Source: Williamsia sp. 1138 (GTDB taxonomy: Bacteria; Actinomycetota; Actinomycetes; Mycobacteriales; Mycobacteriaceae). Taken from it: 64,000 nucleotides of DNA. A model generated the notes under the pieces. It ran no database searches. It saw nothing but the letters and a program-made list of their open reading frames with translations, and was not told the DNA's origin. Made by a program: the position numbers and the translations under genes. The DNA is taken from the NCBI RefSeq assembly GCF_002095435.2, contig NZ_MJEJ02000054.1, positions 186,001 to 250,000 on the forward strand, read 5' to 3'. The stretch's first letter is position 1. Every line of letters starts with the position of its first letter. Positions 26,670 to 35,782 of the stretch are shown here, in pieces.

Positions 26670-27788
26670 ATGACCACTGAAAAGATCTCCGACGAGATCA
26701 AGTTCGCCTACTGGGTACCCAACGTCAGCGGCGGGCTGGTGACCAGCGAGATCGAGCAGCGCACCAGCTGGGACTTCGAGTACAACAAGAAGCTCGCCCA
26801 GACCGCAGAGAGGGTCGGCTTCGAGTACGCCCTCTCCCAGGTCCGTTACATGGCGTCCTACGGCGCCGAATTCCAGCACGAGTCGACGTCGTTCAGTCTG
26901 GCCCTGCTCGGTGCGACCGAGAAGTTGAAGGTCATCGCTGCGATCCATCCGGGTCTGTGGCATCCGGCGGTACTCGCCAAGTTCGGCGCCACCGCAGACC
27001 ACCTGTCGAACGGTCGATTCGCCATCAACGTGGTGTCGGGCTGGTTCTCCGGTGAGTTCAAGGCACTCGGTGAGCCGTGGCTCGAGCACGAAGAAAGGTA
27101 CCGTCGGAGTGCAGAGTTCATCGATGTCATCCGGAAGATCTGGACCGAGGACAACGTCGAGTTCGCCGGCGACTTCTATCGAATCCGCGACTTCACCCTC
27201 AAGCCCAAGCCGCTGAACACCGCTGAGCGCCCCAATCCGGAGATCTTCCAGGGCGGCAACTCGACGGCCGCCCGCAACAACGGCGGCCGGTTCTCCGACT
27301 GGTACTTCTCCAACGGCAAGGACTTCGACGGGGTCACCGAGCAGGTCGACGACCTGCGGGCGGTCGCTCGAGCACATAATCGCGAGGTCAAGTTCGGCCT
27401 GAATGGTTTCATCATCGCGCGCGACACCGAGACCGAGGCCCGCGACACCCTCCGGGAGATCATCGCGAAGGCGAACCGGCCGGCAGTGGAGGGCTTCCGG
27501 GACTCTGTCCAGCAGGCCGGCGCCTCCACATCCGACCGCAAGGGCATGTGGGCGGACTCGAAGTTCGAAGATCTCGTCCAGTACAACGACGGCTTCAAGA
27601 CCCAGTTGATCGGCACCCCTGAGCAGATCGCAGAACGCATCGTCGCCTACAAACGCCTCGGCGTCGACCTCATCCTCGGCGGCTTCCTGCACTTCCAGGA
27701 AGAGATCGAGTACTTCGGCGCCAAGGTTCTTCCGCTGGTTCGCGAACTGGAGGCGGCCGATACCGCAGCCGGCGTCGGGGCACCATGA
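26670..27788 (+). CDS. sfnG: FMNH2-dependent dimethylsulfone monooxygenase
   Basis: A 372-residue luciferase-like enzyme whose sequence KFAYWVPNVSGGLVTSEIEQRTSW, NVVSGWFSGEFKALGEPW and EIFQGGNSTAARNNGG are SfnG hallmarks. SfnG oxidises dimethylsulfone to methanesulfinate and formaldehyde. GGAG lies before ATG 26670, and its stop overlaps the next start by four bases. In sequence with the SsuD-type enzyme before it, dimethylsulfone could be stripped to sulfite in two oxygenation steps. Assignment is by family motifs and context. Confidence 0.88.
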   Translation: MTTEKISDEIKFAYWVPNVSGGLVTSEIEQRTSWDFEYNKKLAQTAERVGFEYALSQVRYMASYGAEFQHESTSFSLALLGATEKLKVIAAIHPGLWHPAVLAKFGATADHLSNGRFAINVVSGWFSGEFKALGEPWLEHEERYRRSAEFIDVIRKIWTEDNVEFAGDFYRIRDFTLKPKPLNTAERPNPEIFQGGNSTAARNNGGRFSDWYFSNGKDFDGVTEQVDDLRAVARAHNREVKFGLNGFIIARDTETEARDTLREIIAKANRPAVEGFRDSVQQAGASTSDRKGMWADSKFEDLVQYNDGFKTQLIGTPEQIAERIVAYKRLGVDLILGGFLHFQEEIEYFGAKVLPLVRELEAADTAAGVGAP

Positions 27789-29008
27789 GCACTGCGATCG
27801 CGGCCAGGATCGACACCGCGGAGCAGGCGCTTTCGGTTGCCCGTGACCTCGCGCAGCACTTCGCCACCGGGGCCGCGGCCCGTGACCGGGATCGCAAGCT
27901 CCCGTACAAGGAGATCGATCAGCTCTCGGCCAGCGGCCTGCTGGCGATCACGGTGCCCGCCCAGTTCGGCGGTGCCGATCTGGCTCCGAGTGTGGTCGCC
28001 GAGGTCGTACGGATCCTGGCGACCGCCGACCCCAACATCGCACAGATCCCACACAGCCATTTCGTGTACCTGAATCTGCTCCGGCTGGCCGCCGATCCGC
28101 CCCAACAGCGCGAACTCTTCGAAGATGTGCTCGGCGGCAGCCGAATTGCCAACGCCCAGTCCGAACGCGGCGGCAAAACCGTTGCCGACATCGCGACCAC
28201 GATCCGTCCCTACAGCGGCGGCCTGCGCCTGGACGGTTCGAAGTTCTACTGCACGGGTTCGCTGTACGCACACACGCTCGCGGTGTTGACCCGGCTGGAC
28301 GATCCGGAGGGCAAAACCGGCCTGCCCGACGGTGAATACGTCGCGTTCATCCCAGCGGATGCAGCCGGTGTCCGCATCGTCGACGACTGGAATGGCATCG
28401 GCCAGCGCACCACCGGCAGTGGCACCATCACGTTCGAGGGCGTATCGATCCGCGGTGATCAACTGGTGGCCCGGGCCAAAGCCGTTGGCGCGCCCAGCGG
28501 TTACGGCGCCTTCGCCCAGCTGCTCCACGTCGCGATCGATGCGGGTATCGCCCGCGGGGCCCTTTCTGCCGCAGTGGAGTTCGCCCGTACCAAGAGCCGG
28601 GCGTGGTTCGAGGCAGGCGTCGACAAGGCCATAGACGACCCGCTGCTGATCCAGCGTTTCGGCGAACTCGCGGTCGAGGTGACCACCGCCGAGGCAACCC
28701 TGACCGCAGCGGGAACTGCGGTCGATGCCACGTTCACCACCTCGGCCCGCGGCGCCGCACAGGCCGCCGCCGCAGCGTCGATCGCCGTGGCCACCGCCAA
28801 GATCGTCGCCGACCGCGCAGCGAACGACGTCGCCTCGGCACTGTTCGAGGTGTCGGGAACCCGAAGCGCGGGAGCAGATCTCGGGCTCGATCATTTCTGG
28901 CGCAACGCGCGCACCCACACCCTGCACGATCCGGTGCGATGGAAGTACCAGCACATCGGTCGCGCTCTGCTTCACAAGTCGGCGCCGCCCACGCACGGCG
29001 TCATCTGA
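27785..29008 (+). CDS. sfnB: SfnB-family sulfur-acquisition flavoprotein (acyl-CoA dehydrogenase-like)
   Basis: A 407-residue protein of the acyl-CoA dehydrogenase fold, close to the SfnB/DszC group. Visible motifs are VPAQFGGADL, IAQIPHSHFVYL and DGSKFYCTGSLYAH. Members act as flavin-dependent monooxygenases or dehydrogenases in organosulfur use rather than on CoA esters; the usual acyl-CoA dehydrogenase catalytic glutamate context is not obvious. The start overlaps the sfnG stop, so it belongs to the operon. The exact reaction of SfnB remains poorly defined. Confidence 0.82.
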   Translation: MSTAIAARIDTAEQALSVARDLAQHFATGAAARDRDRKLPYKEIDQLSASGLLAITVPAQFGGADLAPSVVAEVVRILATADPNIAQIPHSHFVYLNLLRLAADPPQQRELFEDVLGGSRIANAQSERGGKTVADIATTIRPYSGGLRLDGSKFYCTGSLYAHTLAVLTRLDDPEGKTGLPDGEYVAFIPADAAGVRIVDDWNGIGQRTTGSGTITFEGVSIRGDQLVARAKAVGAPSGYGAFAQLLHVAIDAGIARGALSAAVEFARTKSRAWFEAGVDKAIDDPLLIQRFGELAVEVTTAEATLTAAGTAVDATFTTSARGAAQAAAAASIAVATAKIVADRAANDVASALFEVSGTRSAGADLGLDHFWRNARTHTLHDPVRWKYQHIGRALLHKSAPPTHGVI

Positions 29009-29037
29009 GAACGGTTGATCGTACGACCCGGCCGGCA

Positions 29038-30021
29038 CTAGCTCGGCTCGTCGGGTTTCTTCGCCTTCTCGAAGGTCACTGTCACCTGCTCGAAACCCTT
29101 GGCCCGCTGAGCCTTGGCCTGCCGGGTGTAGGCCGTGCGGTCGCCCTGCGTCAGTTCGACCTCGTCGGTGAACGGCGTCAGCAGCGCGCGTGGATAGAGC
29201 CGGTGCACCCGGACGGCATTGATCTCGGCAGTGAGGACCACGGCGGCCGCCGCGAGGTAGAAGTACGCGAGCAGACCGAGAACCACCGCGAAGACACTGT
29301 TGGTGGTGCTGGCGTTCTTGACTACCTGCGTCACGTAGAATGTTCCGAAGGTCTGGAGCAACTGCCACAGGATCGCCATCACGATGGCCCCGGGCAGGAC
29401 GTCGCGGTAGGTCACCGCGTTGGTGGTGCTGAGCTTGTAGGCGACCATGAAGATCGCGGAGTTCACGATTACCGCCGTGATCCCGATTGCCCAGGTGTCC
29501 CAGCTGCCCAGGAGCCCCCAGAATCCACCGTAGGTCGACAGCACCGTCGTACCCACCAGCGTCAGGGCGAGGACCGTCAGCAGGAGCAGACTGCGCAACC
29601 GGGAGAAGATCGGGTTGGGGCGCTTGTTGCGTGGGACGGCCCACACCGTGTTCATCGCGTTCTGAGCGGCCTGACCTGCACCGGATGCACCGTAGAGTGC
29701 GCCGAGGACACCGATGACCACGCCCCAGATCCCGCCGCTCAGCTCTTGTGGCTGGCCGAGCTGATCGCCGATGACCGGGAACTGACTCAACGTCGAGTTC
29801 AGCACGCGGTCCTGCAGTCCGGGATTACCGTCCAGCACGATGCCGACGCCGGTGGTCAGCAGCAGCAGCAACGGGAACAGCGCGAGAAATGCGTAGTACG
29901 TCATCAGGACCGCGAGATAGCCGCCCTGATCGTCGGCGTACTTGTAGATCACGGCGATACCGAACCCGAGGACAGGGTGCTTGCGCTGCAGCTTGTCCAA
30001 ACGTTCGATCATCGATGGCAC
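29038..30021 (-). CDS. YihY/BrkB-family inner membrane protein
   Basis: A 327-residue membrane protein with six predicted hydrophobic spans. YYAFLALFPLLLLLTTG near residues 45-60 and the central ALYGASGAGQAAQNAMNTVW are diagnostic of the YihY/BrkB family. The C-terminal tail is charged and cytoplasmic. The family has been linked to envelope integrity and once, wrongly, to RNase BN; its molecular role is unclear. It is convergent with the sulfur operon and shares a direction with the DUF72 gene upstream. Confidence 0.85.
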   Translation of the reverse strand: MPSMIERLDKLQRKHPVLGFGIAVIYKYADDQGGYLAVLMTYYAFLALFPLLLLLTTGVGIVLDGNPGLQDRVLNSTLSQFPVIGDQLGQPQELSGGIWGVVIGVLGALYGASGAGQAAQNAMNTVWAVPRNKRPNPIFSRLRSLLLLTVLALTLVGTTVLSTYGGFWGLLGSWDTWAIGITAVIVNSAIFMVAYKLSTTNAVTYRDVLPGAIVMAILWQLLQTFGTFYVTQVVKNASTTNSVFAVVLGLLAYFYLAAAAVVLTAEINAVRVHRLYPRALLTPFTDEVELTQGDRTAYTRQAKAQRAKGFEQVTVTFEKAKKPDEPS

Positions 30022-30070
30022 CCCAGTCGTCCGGTGGGCGCCGTCACTGGTTGAGCGCTGGGCGATAACG

Positions 30071-30889
30071 CTACCCGAGCCCGCCGGGATTCAGCCGATC
30101 GAGCAGTCCTCGGGCATCGTAGGGCGCTCGTACCTTCGCGTCGTTGTCGAAGTAGACGTACACGTCGCGCCCCTGCGCGCGTTCCCGAAATCGGACCGCC
30201 CAGGCGTCGAGCGCCTCATCTGTGTAGCCGCTGGTGTAGAGCTCCTGATCGCCGTGCAGCCGCGCATAGAAGAAGTCCGTGGTCACCTCGTCGATGACCG
30301 GGAACTTACCGGCCGAATCAGCGAGCACCAGCGCAATATCGAGCTCTCGCAACAACTCCGGCAATGTCGGGTCCATGAAGCTGGGGTGGCGGACCTCGAG
30401 GGCATGCCGGAGCGGGCGGTCTGCGTCGGTGGTCGTCCAGGCCCGACCCGCAATGTGGTCGCTGTGCCCCTCGGACATGCTCGCCGCTGCGGCAGTCGTC
30501 CGGGGAAGCAGCTTCGCGAAGTCCGCCAACGCGGCGGCGTCGAACGGCAGGTTGGGCGGGAGCTGCCAGAGGATGGGGCCCAGTTTCGGACCGAGGGCCA
30601 GAACGCCGGAGGCGAGGAACGTCGCGAGGGGCTCAGCGACGCCGACCAGTCGTTTCATGTGGGTGATGAACCGTGGCCCCTTCACCGAGAACACGAAGTC
30701 GTCGGGTGTCTGCTCTGCCCACTTGAGGTAGCTCGCCGGTTTCTGCAACGCATAGAACGACCCGTTGAGCTCCACTGAATTGAGGTGCCGCGAGAGGTAC
30801 TCCAGTTCGCGCCGCTGCGCGAGACCCTCCGGATAGAAGGTCTTACGCCATGGCGGGTAGACCCATCCCGACGTACCGACTCGAATCAC
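30071..30889 (-). CDS. DUF72 domain protein
   Basis: A 272-residue protein with the DUF72 signature: IRVGTSGWVYPPWRKTFYP at the N terminus, then LNSVELNGSFYALQ, FVFSVKGPRFITHMKRL and VYFDNDAK near the end. DUF72 proteins have a TIM-barrel fold and are widespread, with no confirmed activity. It is divergent from the deaminase gene with only 33 bases between them, so both promoters must be very compact. Confidence 0.87.
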   Translation of the reverse strand: MIRVGTSGWVYPPWRKTFYPEGLAQRRELEYLSRHLNSVELNGSFYALQKPASYLKWAEQTPDDFVFSVKGPRFITHMKRLVGVAEPLATFLASGVLALGPKLGPILWQLPPNLPFDAAALADFAKLLPRTTAAAASMSEGHSDHIAGRAWTTTDADRPLRHALEVRHPSFMDPTLPELLRELDIALVLADSAGKFPVIDEVTTDFFYARLHGDQELYTSGYTDEALDAWAVRFRERAQGRDVYVYFDNDAKVRAPYDARGLLDRLNPGGLG

Positions 30890-30922
30890 ACCTCAACCTC
30901 TACACCACGACACAATGGCCCA

Positions 30923-31402
30923 ATGACCGAACACGACGACCTCTCGCTACTGCGCCGAGCCGTGGCACTGGCCCGGTCGTCGAGAGACGCCGGCAACCAC
31001 CCGTTCGGTGCTCTGCTCGTCACAGCGGACGGGGACGTAGCGCTCGAGGCCCAGAACACCGTCGTCACCGAATCCGATGCCACCGGCCACGCCGAGACCA
31101 ACCTCGTGCGCCTGGCCTCCTCGACGTTCGGACGTGGCGAACTCGCCGATATGACCCTGTACACCTCTACCGAGCCGTGCGCGATGTGCTCGGGCGCGAT
31201 CTACTGGTCCGGGATCGGCACCGTCGTCTACGCCTTCGCCGAGGCCGACCTGGCCGCGCTGACCGGGTCAGACGACGAAAACCCCACGATGACCCTGCCC
31301 TGCCGAGACGTCTTCGCCGCAGGTCAGCGACCCACCACAGTGCGGGGCCCGGTCCATCTCGCCGAGGCCGCGGCGGTTCACGACGGATTTTGGAACGCAT
31401 GA
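30923..31402 (+). CDS. Nucleoside deaminase (cytidine/deoxycytidylate deaminase fold)
   Basis: A 159-residue zinc deaminase. The zinc motifs are HAETN near residue 53 and EPCAMCSGA near 83, matching the HxE...PCxxC signature. It is closer to guanine deaminase or TadA-like enzymes than to CDA. ATG 30923 is the most reasonable start; the frame is open upstream into the divergent DUF72 gene. It would hydrolyse an amino group of a base such as guanine or of tRNA adenosine; sequence alone does not decide. Confidence 0.82.
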   Translation: MTEHDDLSLLRRAVALARSSRDAGNHPFGALLVTADGDVALEAQNTVVTESDATGHAETNLVRLASSTFGRGELADMTLYTSTEPCAMCSGAIYWSGIGTVVYAFAEADLAALTGSDDENPTMTLPCRDVFAAGQRPTTVRGPVHLAEAAAVHDGFWNA

Positions 31403-31482
31403 GGCGGCCGCTGCCCGGCAGTCCCCGGACACAGAGCCGCTTTTCTCTCGCTGTTGTCATACCGCGGGAGTAATCTTTCCCC

Positions 31483-32517
31483 ATGACTGTAGAGGCATCG
31501 GTCGATCCTGACTTCCTGGAAGTGACCGAACCGTACCGCCGAGAACTGCTGGCCCACTGTTACCGGATGATGGGCTCCCATCACGACGCCGAAGACCTTT
31601 TGCAGGAGACCTACATCCGGGCGTGGCGCGGGTACGCACGATTCGACGGCCGCGCCTCGGTCCGCACATGGCTGTACAAGATCGCGACGAATACCTGTCT
31701 GACCGCACTGGGGTCGAAGCAACGTCGCCCGCTACCGTCCGGCCTCGGCGGCGATTCCTATGACCCCGAGGCGCCGCTTCTGCAAGACCACGAGGTCCCC
31801 TGGCTCGAGCCGTTCGCCGACTCCGAGGAGTCACTGGCCGAGACGTCCGACCCGGCTACGATTGTCGGGTCCCGTGAATCGATCCGTCTTGCGTTCATCG
31901 CCGCCCTGCAGCATCTACCTGAACGTCAGCGCGCAGTGCTCATTCTCCGAGATGTGCTGCAGTGGCGTGCAAATGAGGTCGCCGACACCCTCGGCCTGAC
32001 CACCGCCACCGTCAACAGCCTACTGCAACGGGCGCGGGCGCAGCTCAAAGAAGTTGCTCCCGAACGCGATTCGGTGTCCGAACCACAAGACGCAGCGCAG
32101 AAAGAGTTGCTGCAGAAGTGGGTTGAGGCCTTCCAGTCCTACGACATCGACGCGATCGTGCAGCTGTTCACCGACAAGGCCATCTGGGAGATGCCGCCGT
32201 TCACCGGTTGGTACCAGGGAGGCGACGCCATCGGGCGCCTCATCCGCGGCAACTGCCCGGCGGAGAAGGCGGACGACATGTTGCTGTTGCCTGCCACTGC
32301 GAACGGCCAGCCGGCGTTCGGGCTGTACATGCGTGAGCCCGACGGGGTGCACCGGCCGTTCCAGCTGCAGGTCCTCGATATCACCGGAGACGGTGTTGCC
32401 CATGTGGTGGCGTTCTTCTCCGACACCATGGTCGAAGATTTCGCCCGGTTCGGGTTGCCGGCGACCGCGACCCTGCCGGCAACCGGCGAACCGGTTCAGC
32501 CGGCGATGGCCGACTGA
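31483..32517 (+). CDS. ECF RNA polymerase sigma factor with SnoaL-like C-terminal domain
   Basis: A 344-residue sigma factor. Region 2 lies at about 20-85 (HCYRMMGSHHDAEDLLQETYIRAWRGY), region 4 at about 140-190 (LPERQRAVLILRDVLQWRANEVADTLGLTTATVNSLL). A C-terminal extension of about 120 residues has a SnoaL-like fold (WVEAFQSYDIDAIVQLFTDKAIWEMPP). This is the SigG/SigJ-like group, whose extra domain probably regulates activity in place of an anti-sigma factor. The 3' end overlaps the convergent VOC gene by 22 bases. No anti-sigma gene is adjacent. Confidence 0.88.
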   Translation: MTVEASVDPDFLEVTEPYRRELLAHCYRMMGSHHDAEDLLQETYIRAWRGYARFDGRASVRTWLYKIATNTCLTALGSKQRRPLPSGLGGDSYDPEAPLLQDHEVPWLEPFADSEESLAETSDPATIVGSRESIRLAFIAALQHLPERQRAVLILRDVLQWRANEVADTLGLTTATVNSLLQRARAQLKEVAPERDSVSEPQDAAQKELLQKWVEAFQSYDIDAIVQLFTDKAIWEMPPFTGWYQGGDAIGRLIRGNCPAEKADDMLLLPATANGQPAFGLYMREPDGVHRPFQLQVLDITGDGVAHVVAFFSDTMVEDFARFGLPATATLPATGEPVQPAMAD

Positions 32518-32900
32518 TCCATCCAGGTGACCTCCCAAACGTGACCGTCGAGGTCGCGGAAGCTCCGGCCGTACATGAATCCGTGGTCCTGAGGGTCCTG
32601 CCAGGCCGACCCACCGATCTCGAGGGCCTTGTCAGCGATCTTGTCGACCTCCTCGCGGGAGTTCGCCGAGACAGCGATCAGCACCTCGCGCTCCTTGCTC
32701 GTGTCGGTGATGCCGCCGGTGATGAAGTCCTGGAAGCGTGCCGGCGTCATCAACATCGCGAAGGTCTGGTCGTTGATGATGAGGCACAGCGTGTTCTCGT
32801 CGCTGAACGTCTCGTTGAACTCGAAGCCCAGCTCGGCGAAGAACGTCCGGGTAGCGGGGATGTCGGAGGCGGTGGTGTTCAGGAACATCATGCGGGACAT
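32496..32900 (-). CDS. VOC-family (glyoxalase-like) protein
   Basis: A 134-residue VOC protein of the short type related to PhnB-like and glyoxalase-like families (MFLNTTASDIPATRTFFAELGFEFNE at the start, DLDGHVWEVTWMD at the end). I chose ATG 32900 with GGAG upstream; a longer frame would extend to 32978. It is tail-to-tail with the sigma factor gene. VOC proteins of this size are often coupled to SigG-like sigma loci, perhaps in carbonyl or oxidative stress; that role is inference. Confidence 0.82.
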   Translation of the reverse strand: MSRMMFLNTTASDIPATRTFFAELGFEFNETFSDENTLCLIINDQTFAMLMTPARFQDFITGGITDTSKEREVLIAVSANSREEVDKIADKALEIGGSAWQDPQDHGFMYGRSFRDLDGHVWEVTWMDQSAIAG

Positions 32901-33034
32901 GGCAGTAACTCCATTTCGTGGTGCTGTTCGTATTGTCACCCTTTCAGACCGGGGTGGCCACCGAAAGTAATCGGACATCGAAGTTCACACTTTCGCCCGA
33001 TGCCGGAAGCCTCCACGTCACGGATCATCGCGGT
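32901..33034. promoter_or_regulatory. Divergent promoter region with inverted repeat
   Basis: The 134 bases between the VOC gene and the histidine kinase gene contain CGAAAGT at 32962-32968 and ACTTTCG at 32989-32995, seven-base arms spaced by twenty bases. They could be a response-regulator or other operator. No clear -10/-35 pair was identified. Confidence 0.3.
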
Positions 33035-34297
33035 ATGAGTTCTGCAGGTGTGCCGGGTCAGACCTCGGGCTGGGAGTCTCTGTCCGCGCGCCGCGCCTGG
33101 ATGCCCGGTGCCGTGCGCGAGACCCTCGAGGCCGACCCGCATCCGCTGACCGGCAAGCGCACCAAGCGCGACGTCACGATCGATGTACTGATGGTCGCCC
33201 TGTCATTGACGATCGGCATCGTCGCCGTCTGGGGGCGCTTCGGCAACTGGGGCCCACTGCTCGCAGCCGACATCGTGGTGGGAGTCCTGGGCTGCGGGGC
33301 CCTGATCTGGCGGCGCCGCTGGCCGCTCGCCATCGCCCTGATCCTGACCCTGCTCTCCGGTGTCGCGTCATTCATCGGTGGTGCCGCATTCCTGGCGTTG
33401 TTCTCGCTGGCCGTGCACAAGCCGCCGCGTTACTCGATCTCGATCGGTGCGCTCGGTATCTGCGCCGCGATGTCGAACTTCTACCTCTACCCCGACGCCC
33501 AGACCGATGTCTGGTACGCGGTGTTGCTGTACTCGATCCTCGTCACGGCGGTGGCCGTCGGCTGGGGAACGATGGTCCGCAATCGTCGCCAGTTGTTGAT
33601 CTCACTCGCCGAATTGGCACGCAATGTGGAATCGGAACAGCGTGAGCGGATCGCTGCCGCCAGGGCGACCGAGCGGGAGCGGCTGGCCCGTGAGATGCAC
33701 GACGTGCTCGCCCATCGCATGAGTCTGTTGTCGGTGCACGCCGGCGCTCTCGAGTTCCGCGAGGACGCATCCGACGACGAGGTCCGCCGGGCGGCCGGGG
33801 TGATCCGGGCAGGTGTGCACCAGATGCTCGTCGACCTGCGCGATGTCATAGGCATGCTGCGGGAGGAGACCGACGACCTCGCCTCCCCGATGCGAACATT
33901 GGCGTTCGTCGACGAACTGTTCGCCGAGACCGAGCTCGCGGGCAGCCCGATCCGGGCCACCATCGAGATCGACGACCTCGAGGAGGTGCCCGGGGTCATC
34001 AGCCGCGCCGCGTACCGCATCGTCCAGGAAGGGCTGACCAACGCGCGCAAGCACGCGGGCGAGGTGACCATCACCGTGATCATCAGCGGCGCCCCGGGAC
34101 AAGGACTGACCATCTGTATCCGGCAGCCGCTCAACCCTGTTGCAGCCATGCAGAATTCCATACCAGGCACCGGATCGGGGCTGGTCGGATTGGAAGAACG
34201 CGTCACCCTCGCGGGCGGCGAGATGGAGCACGGTGTGAAGGAACGAAACTTCGTGTTGACGGCACGACTGCCCTGGGAGGCCGAGTGTCCGCGGTGA
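33035..34297 (+). CDS. Sensor histidine kinase (NarL/LuxR-partner type)
   Basis: A 420-residue kinase. The N-terminal part has about five or six membrane spans (residues 45-180), followed by a coiled, charged linker. The dimerisation and phosphoacceptor box reads ERLAREMHDVLAHR with H222, then the N-box EGLTNARKHA and a C-terminal GTGSGLVGLEERV G-box. The typical D-x-G-x-G box is degenerate. It is followed by its response regulator with overlapping genes. The input signal is not known. Confidence 0.87.
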   Translation: MSSAGVPGQTSGWESLSARRAWMPGAVRETLEADPHPLTGKRTKRDVTIDVLMVALSLTIGIVAVWGRFGNWGPLLAADIVVGVLGCGALIWRRRWPLAIALILTLLSGVASFIGGAAFLALFSLAVHKPPRYSISIGALGICAAMSNFYLYPDAQTDVWYAVLLYSILVTAVAVGWGTMVRNRRQLLISLAELARNVESEQRERIAAARATERERLAREMHDVLAHRMSLLSVHAGALEFREDASDDEVRRAAGVIRAGVHQMLVDLRDVIGMLREETDDLASPMRTLAFVDELFAETELAGSPIRATIEIDDLEEVPGVISRAAYRIVQEGLTNARKHAGEVTITVIISGAPGQGLTICIRQPLNPVAAMQNSIPGTGSGLVGLEERVTLAGGEMEHGVKERNFVLTARLPWEAECPR

Positions 34298-34956
34298 CCT
34301 CAGATATTCGGCTGCTGCTGGTCGACGACGAGTGGCTCGTGCGGGCGGGTCTTCGCACGATGCTGACCGGCCAGCCCGACATCGACATCGTGGGTGAGGC
34401 GTCCGACGGCTCGGCGGTGCGCGAGAAGGTCGCCGAGACGGGGGCCAACCTGGTCCTGATGGACATCAGGATGCCGAAGGTCAACGGCCTTGTCGCCACC
34501 GAGGCGCTGCGAGCCCTGCCCGACCCCCCGCATGTGGTCATGCTCACCACGTTCGACACGGACGATCTGGTGTTGCGTTCGCTACAGGCCGGGGCCAGCG
34601 GGTTCCTGCTCAAGGACACTCCGCCCGCCGATCTGATCGCGGCGTTACGCAAGGTGGTGGCGGGCGAGCCGATCCTGTCCCCGGCCATCACCCGCAAACT
34701 CATCGTCCGTTTCACCGAACCGGGCGAACGGGAGTCGAAGGCAGACAACCAGTTCGCGCAGCTCACCCCAGGCGAGCAGCGCGTGGCTGTCGCCGTTGCC
34801 CGAGGCGGCTCCAACGCGGCCATCGCCGAGGAATTGTTCGTGTCGGTGGCGACGGTCAAGAGCCACATCTCCCACATCCTCGACAAGCTCGGGTTCAACA
34901 ACCGGGTGCAGATCGCCCTCCTGGTCCACGACGCCCGGCCCGGCGAGGTGCTCTGA
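34285..34956 (+). CDS. LuxR/NarL-family response regulator
   Basis: A 223-residue response regulator. The receiver domain has acidic residues D14-D15, the phosphoacceptor D60 (LVLMDIRMP) and K110-type lysine in FLLKDTPP. The C terminus is a LuxR-type helix-turn-helix (LTPGEQRVAVAVARGGSNAAIAEELFVSVATVKSHISHIL). GTG 34285 overlaps the kinase gene; GTG 34294 is an equally possible start. It works with the kinase at 33035-34297. Confidence 0.9.
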   Translation: MSAVTSDIRLLLVDDEWLVRAGLRTMLTGQPDIDIVGEASDGSAVREKVAETGANLVLMDIRMPKVNGLVATEALRALPDPPHVVMLTTFDTDDLVLRSLQAGASGFLLKDTPPADLIAALRKVVAGEPILSPAITRKLIVRFTEPGERESKADNQFAQLTPGEQRVAVAVARGGSNAAIAEELFVSVATVKSHISHILDKLGFNNRVQIALLVHDARPGEVL

Positions 34957-35044
34957 CCTCGATCATCCGGGACCGGGGAATGAACTCCCGGCCGGATGAG
35001 TTGCGCGGAGAAGTGTGTTTTCCACGACGTAAGGGGTCACCAGA

Positions 35045-35704
35045 GTGAAGATCGGAATCATCGGAGCAGGATTCATCGGTGGAACGCTGACGCGTCGACT
35101 GACCCAGTTGGGGCATGAAGTGCGGGTGTCCAACTCCCGCGATCCCCAGACGCTTGCCGAGCTGGCCACCGAGACCGGCGCCCAGGCTGTGTGGGCCAAA
35201 GACGCCGCAGAAGACGCCAACCTGGTCATCGTCAGCATTCCGCAGAAGAACACCCCGGATCTGGCGAAGGGAATCCTGTCCGCGCGCAAGCCCGGCGCGC
35301 CGGTGATCGAGACCAACAATTACTACCCGCAGCAGCGCGACGGCAAGATTGCCGCGATCGAAGATGGCCAGCCCGAAAGCGCTTGGGTGTCCGAGCTTCT
35401 CGATGTCCCCGTGTACAAGGTGTTCAACGGCATCTACTGGAAGCACTTGCTCGAGAAGGGGTCCGAAGCCGGGACCGACGGCCGTATCGCGCTGCCCATC
35501 GCAGGTGACGACGAGGATGGCAAGAAGATCGTCTCGGCCCTCGTCGACGAACTCGGATTCGACCCGGTGGATGCGGGCACCATCGCCGACTCGTGGCGCC
35601 AGCAGCCCGGAACCCCCTCGTACGGAAAAGATTACAACGCAGCGAAACTCACCGACGCCCTTGCGGAGGCAACTCCTGAGCGCACCGCGGAGTGGAAGGC
35701 CTGA
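35045..35704 (+). CDS. NADPH-dependent F420 reductase-like protein
   Basis: A 219-residue protein starting with a Rossmann motif, GIIGAGFIGGTLTRRL, and conserving SNSRDP after the second strand, as in the F420-dependent NADP oxidoreductase family. The C-terminal part lacks the full F420 signature I can recognise, so NADP-dependent reduction without F420 is possible. GTG 35045 is the start. It sits 88 bases after the response regulator gene and ends before a strong hairpin. Confidence 0.75.
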   Translation: MKIGIIGAGFIGGTLTRRLTQLGHEVRVSNSRDPQTLAELATETGAQAVWAKDAAEDANLVIVSIPQKNTPDLAKGILSARKPGAPVIETNNYYPQQRDGKIAAIEDGQPESAWVSELLDVPVYKVFNGIYWKHLLEKGSEAGTDGRIALPIAGDDEDGKKIVSALVDELGFDPVDAGTIADSWRQQPGTPSYGKDYNAAKLTDALAEATPERTAEWKA

Positions 35705-35716
35705 CTGTTCGCAGAT

Positions 35717-35774
35717 GCACATCGTTGCGTCATGAGCACACGTTTGAACGTGTGTTTTTGACGCAACGGTGTGC
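35717..35774. terminator. Nested stem-loop terminator
   Basis: Outer arms 35717-35732 and 35759-35774 pair over 16 bases with one mismatch (core TTGCGTCA/TGACGCAA). Inside it, CACACGTT and AACGTGTG at 35737-35754 form a second hairpin followed by five T bases. It separates the plus-strand reductase gene from the minus-strand TetR gene, which ends at 35783, and likely stops transcription in both directions. Confidence 0.75.
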
Positions 35775-35782
35775 TTTTGTCG

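Noticed and set aside
27647-29644. A 665-residue open frame on the minus strand
   Set aside because: It covers the sfnB-type gene in antisense and part of the YihY gene in another frame; no recognisable domain and low-complexity Gly/Arg-rich composition.
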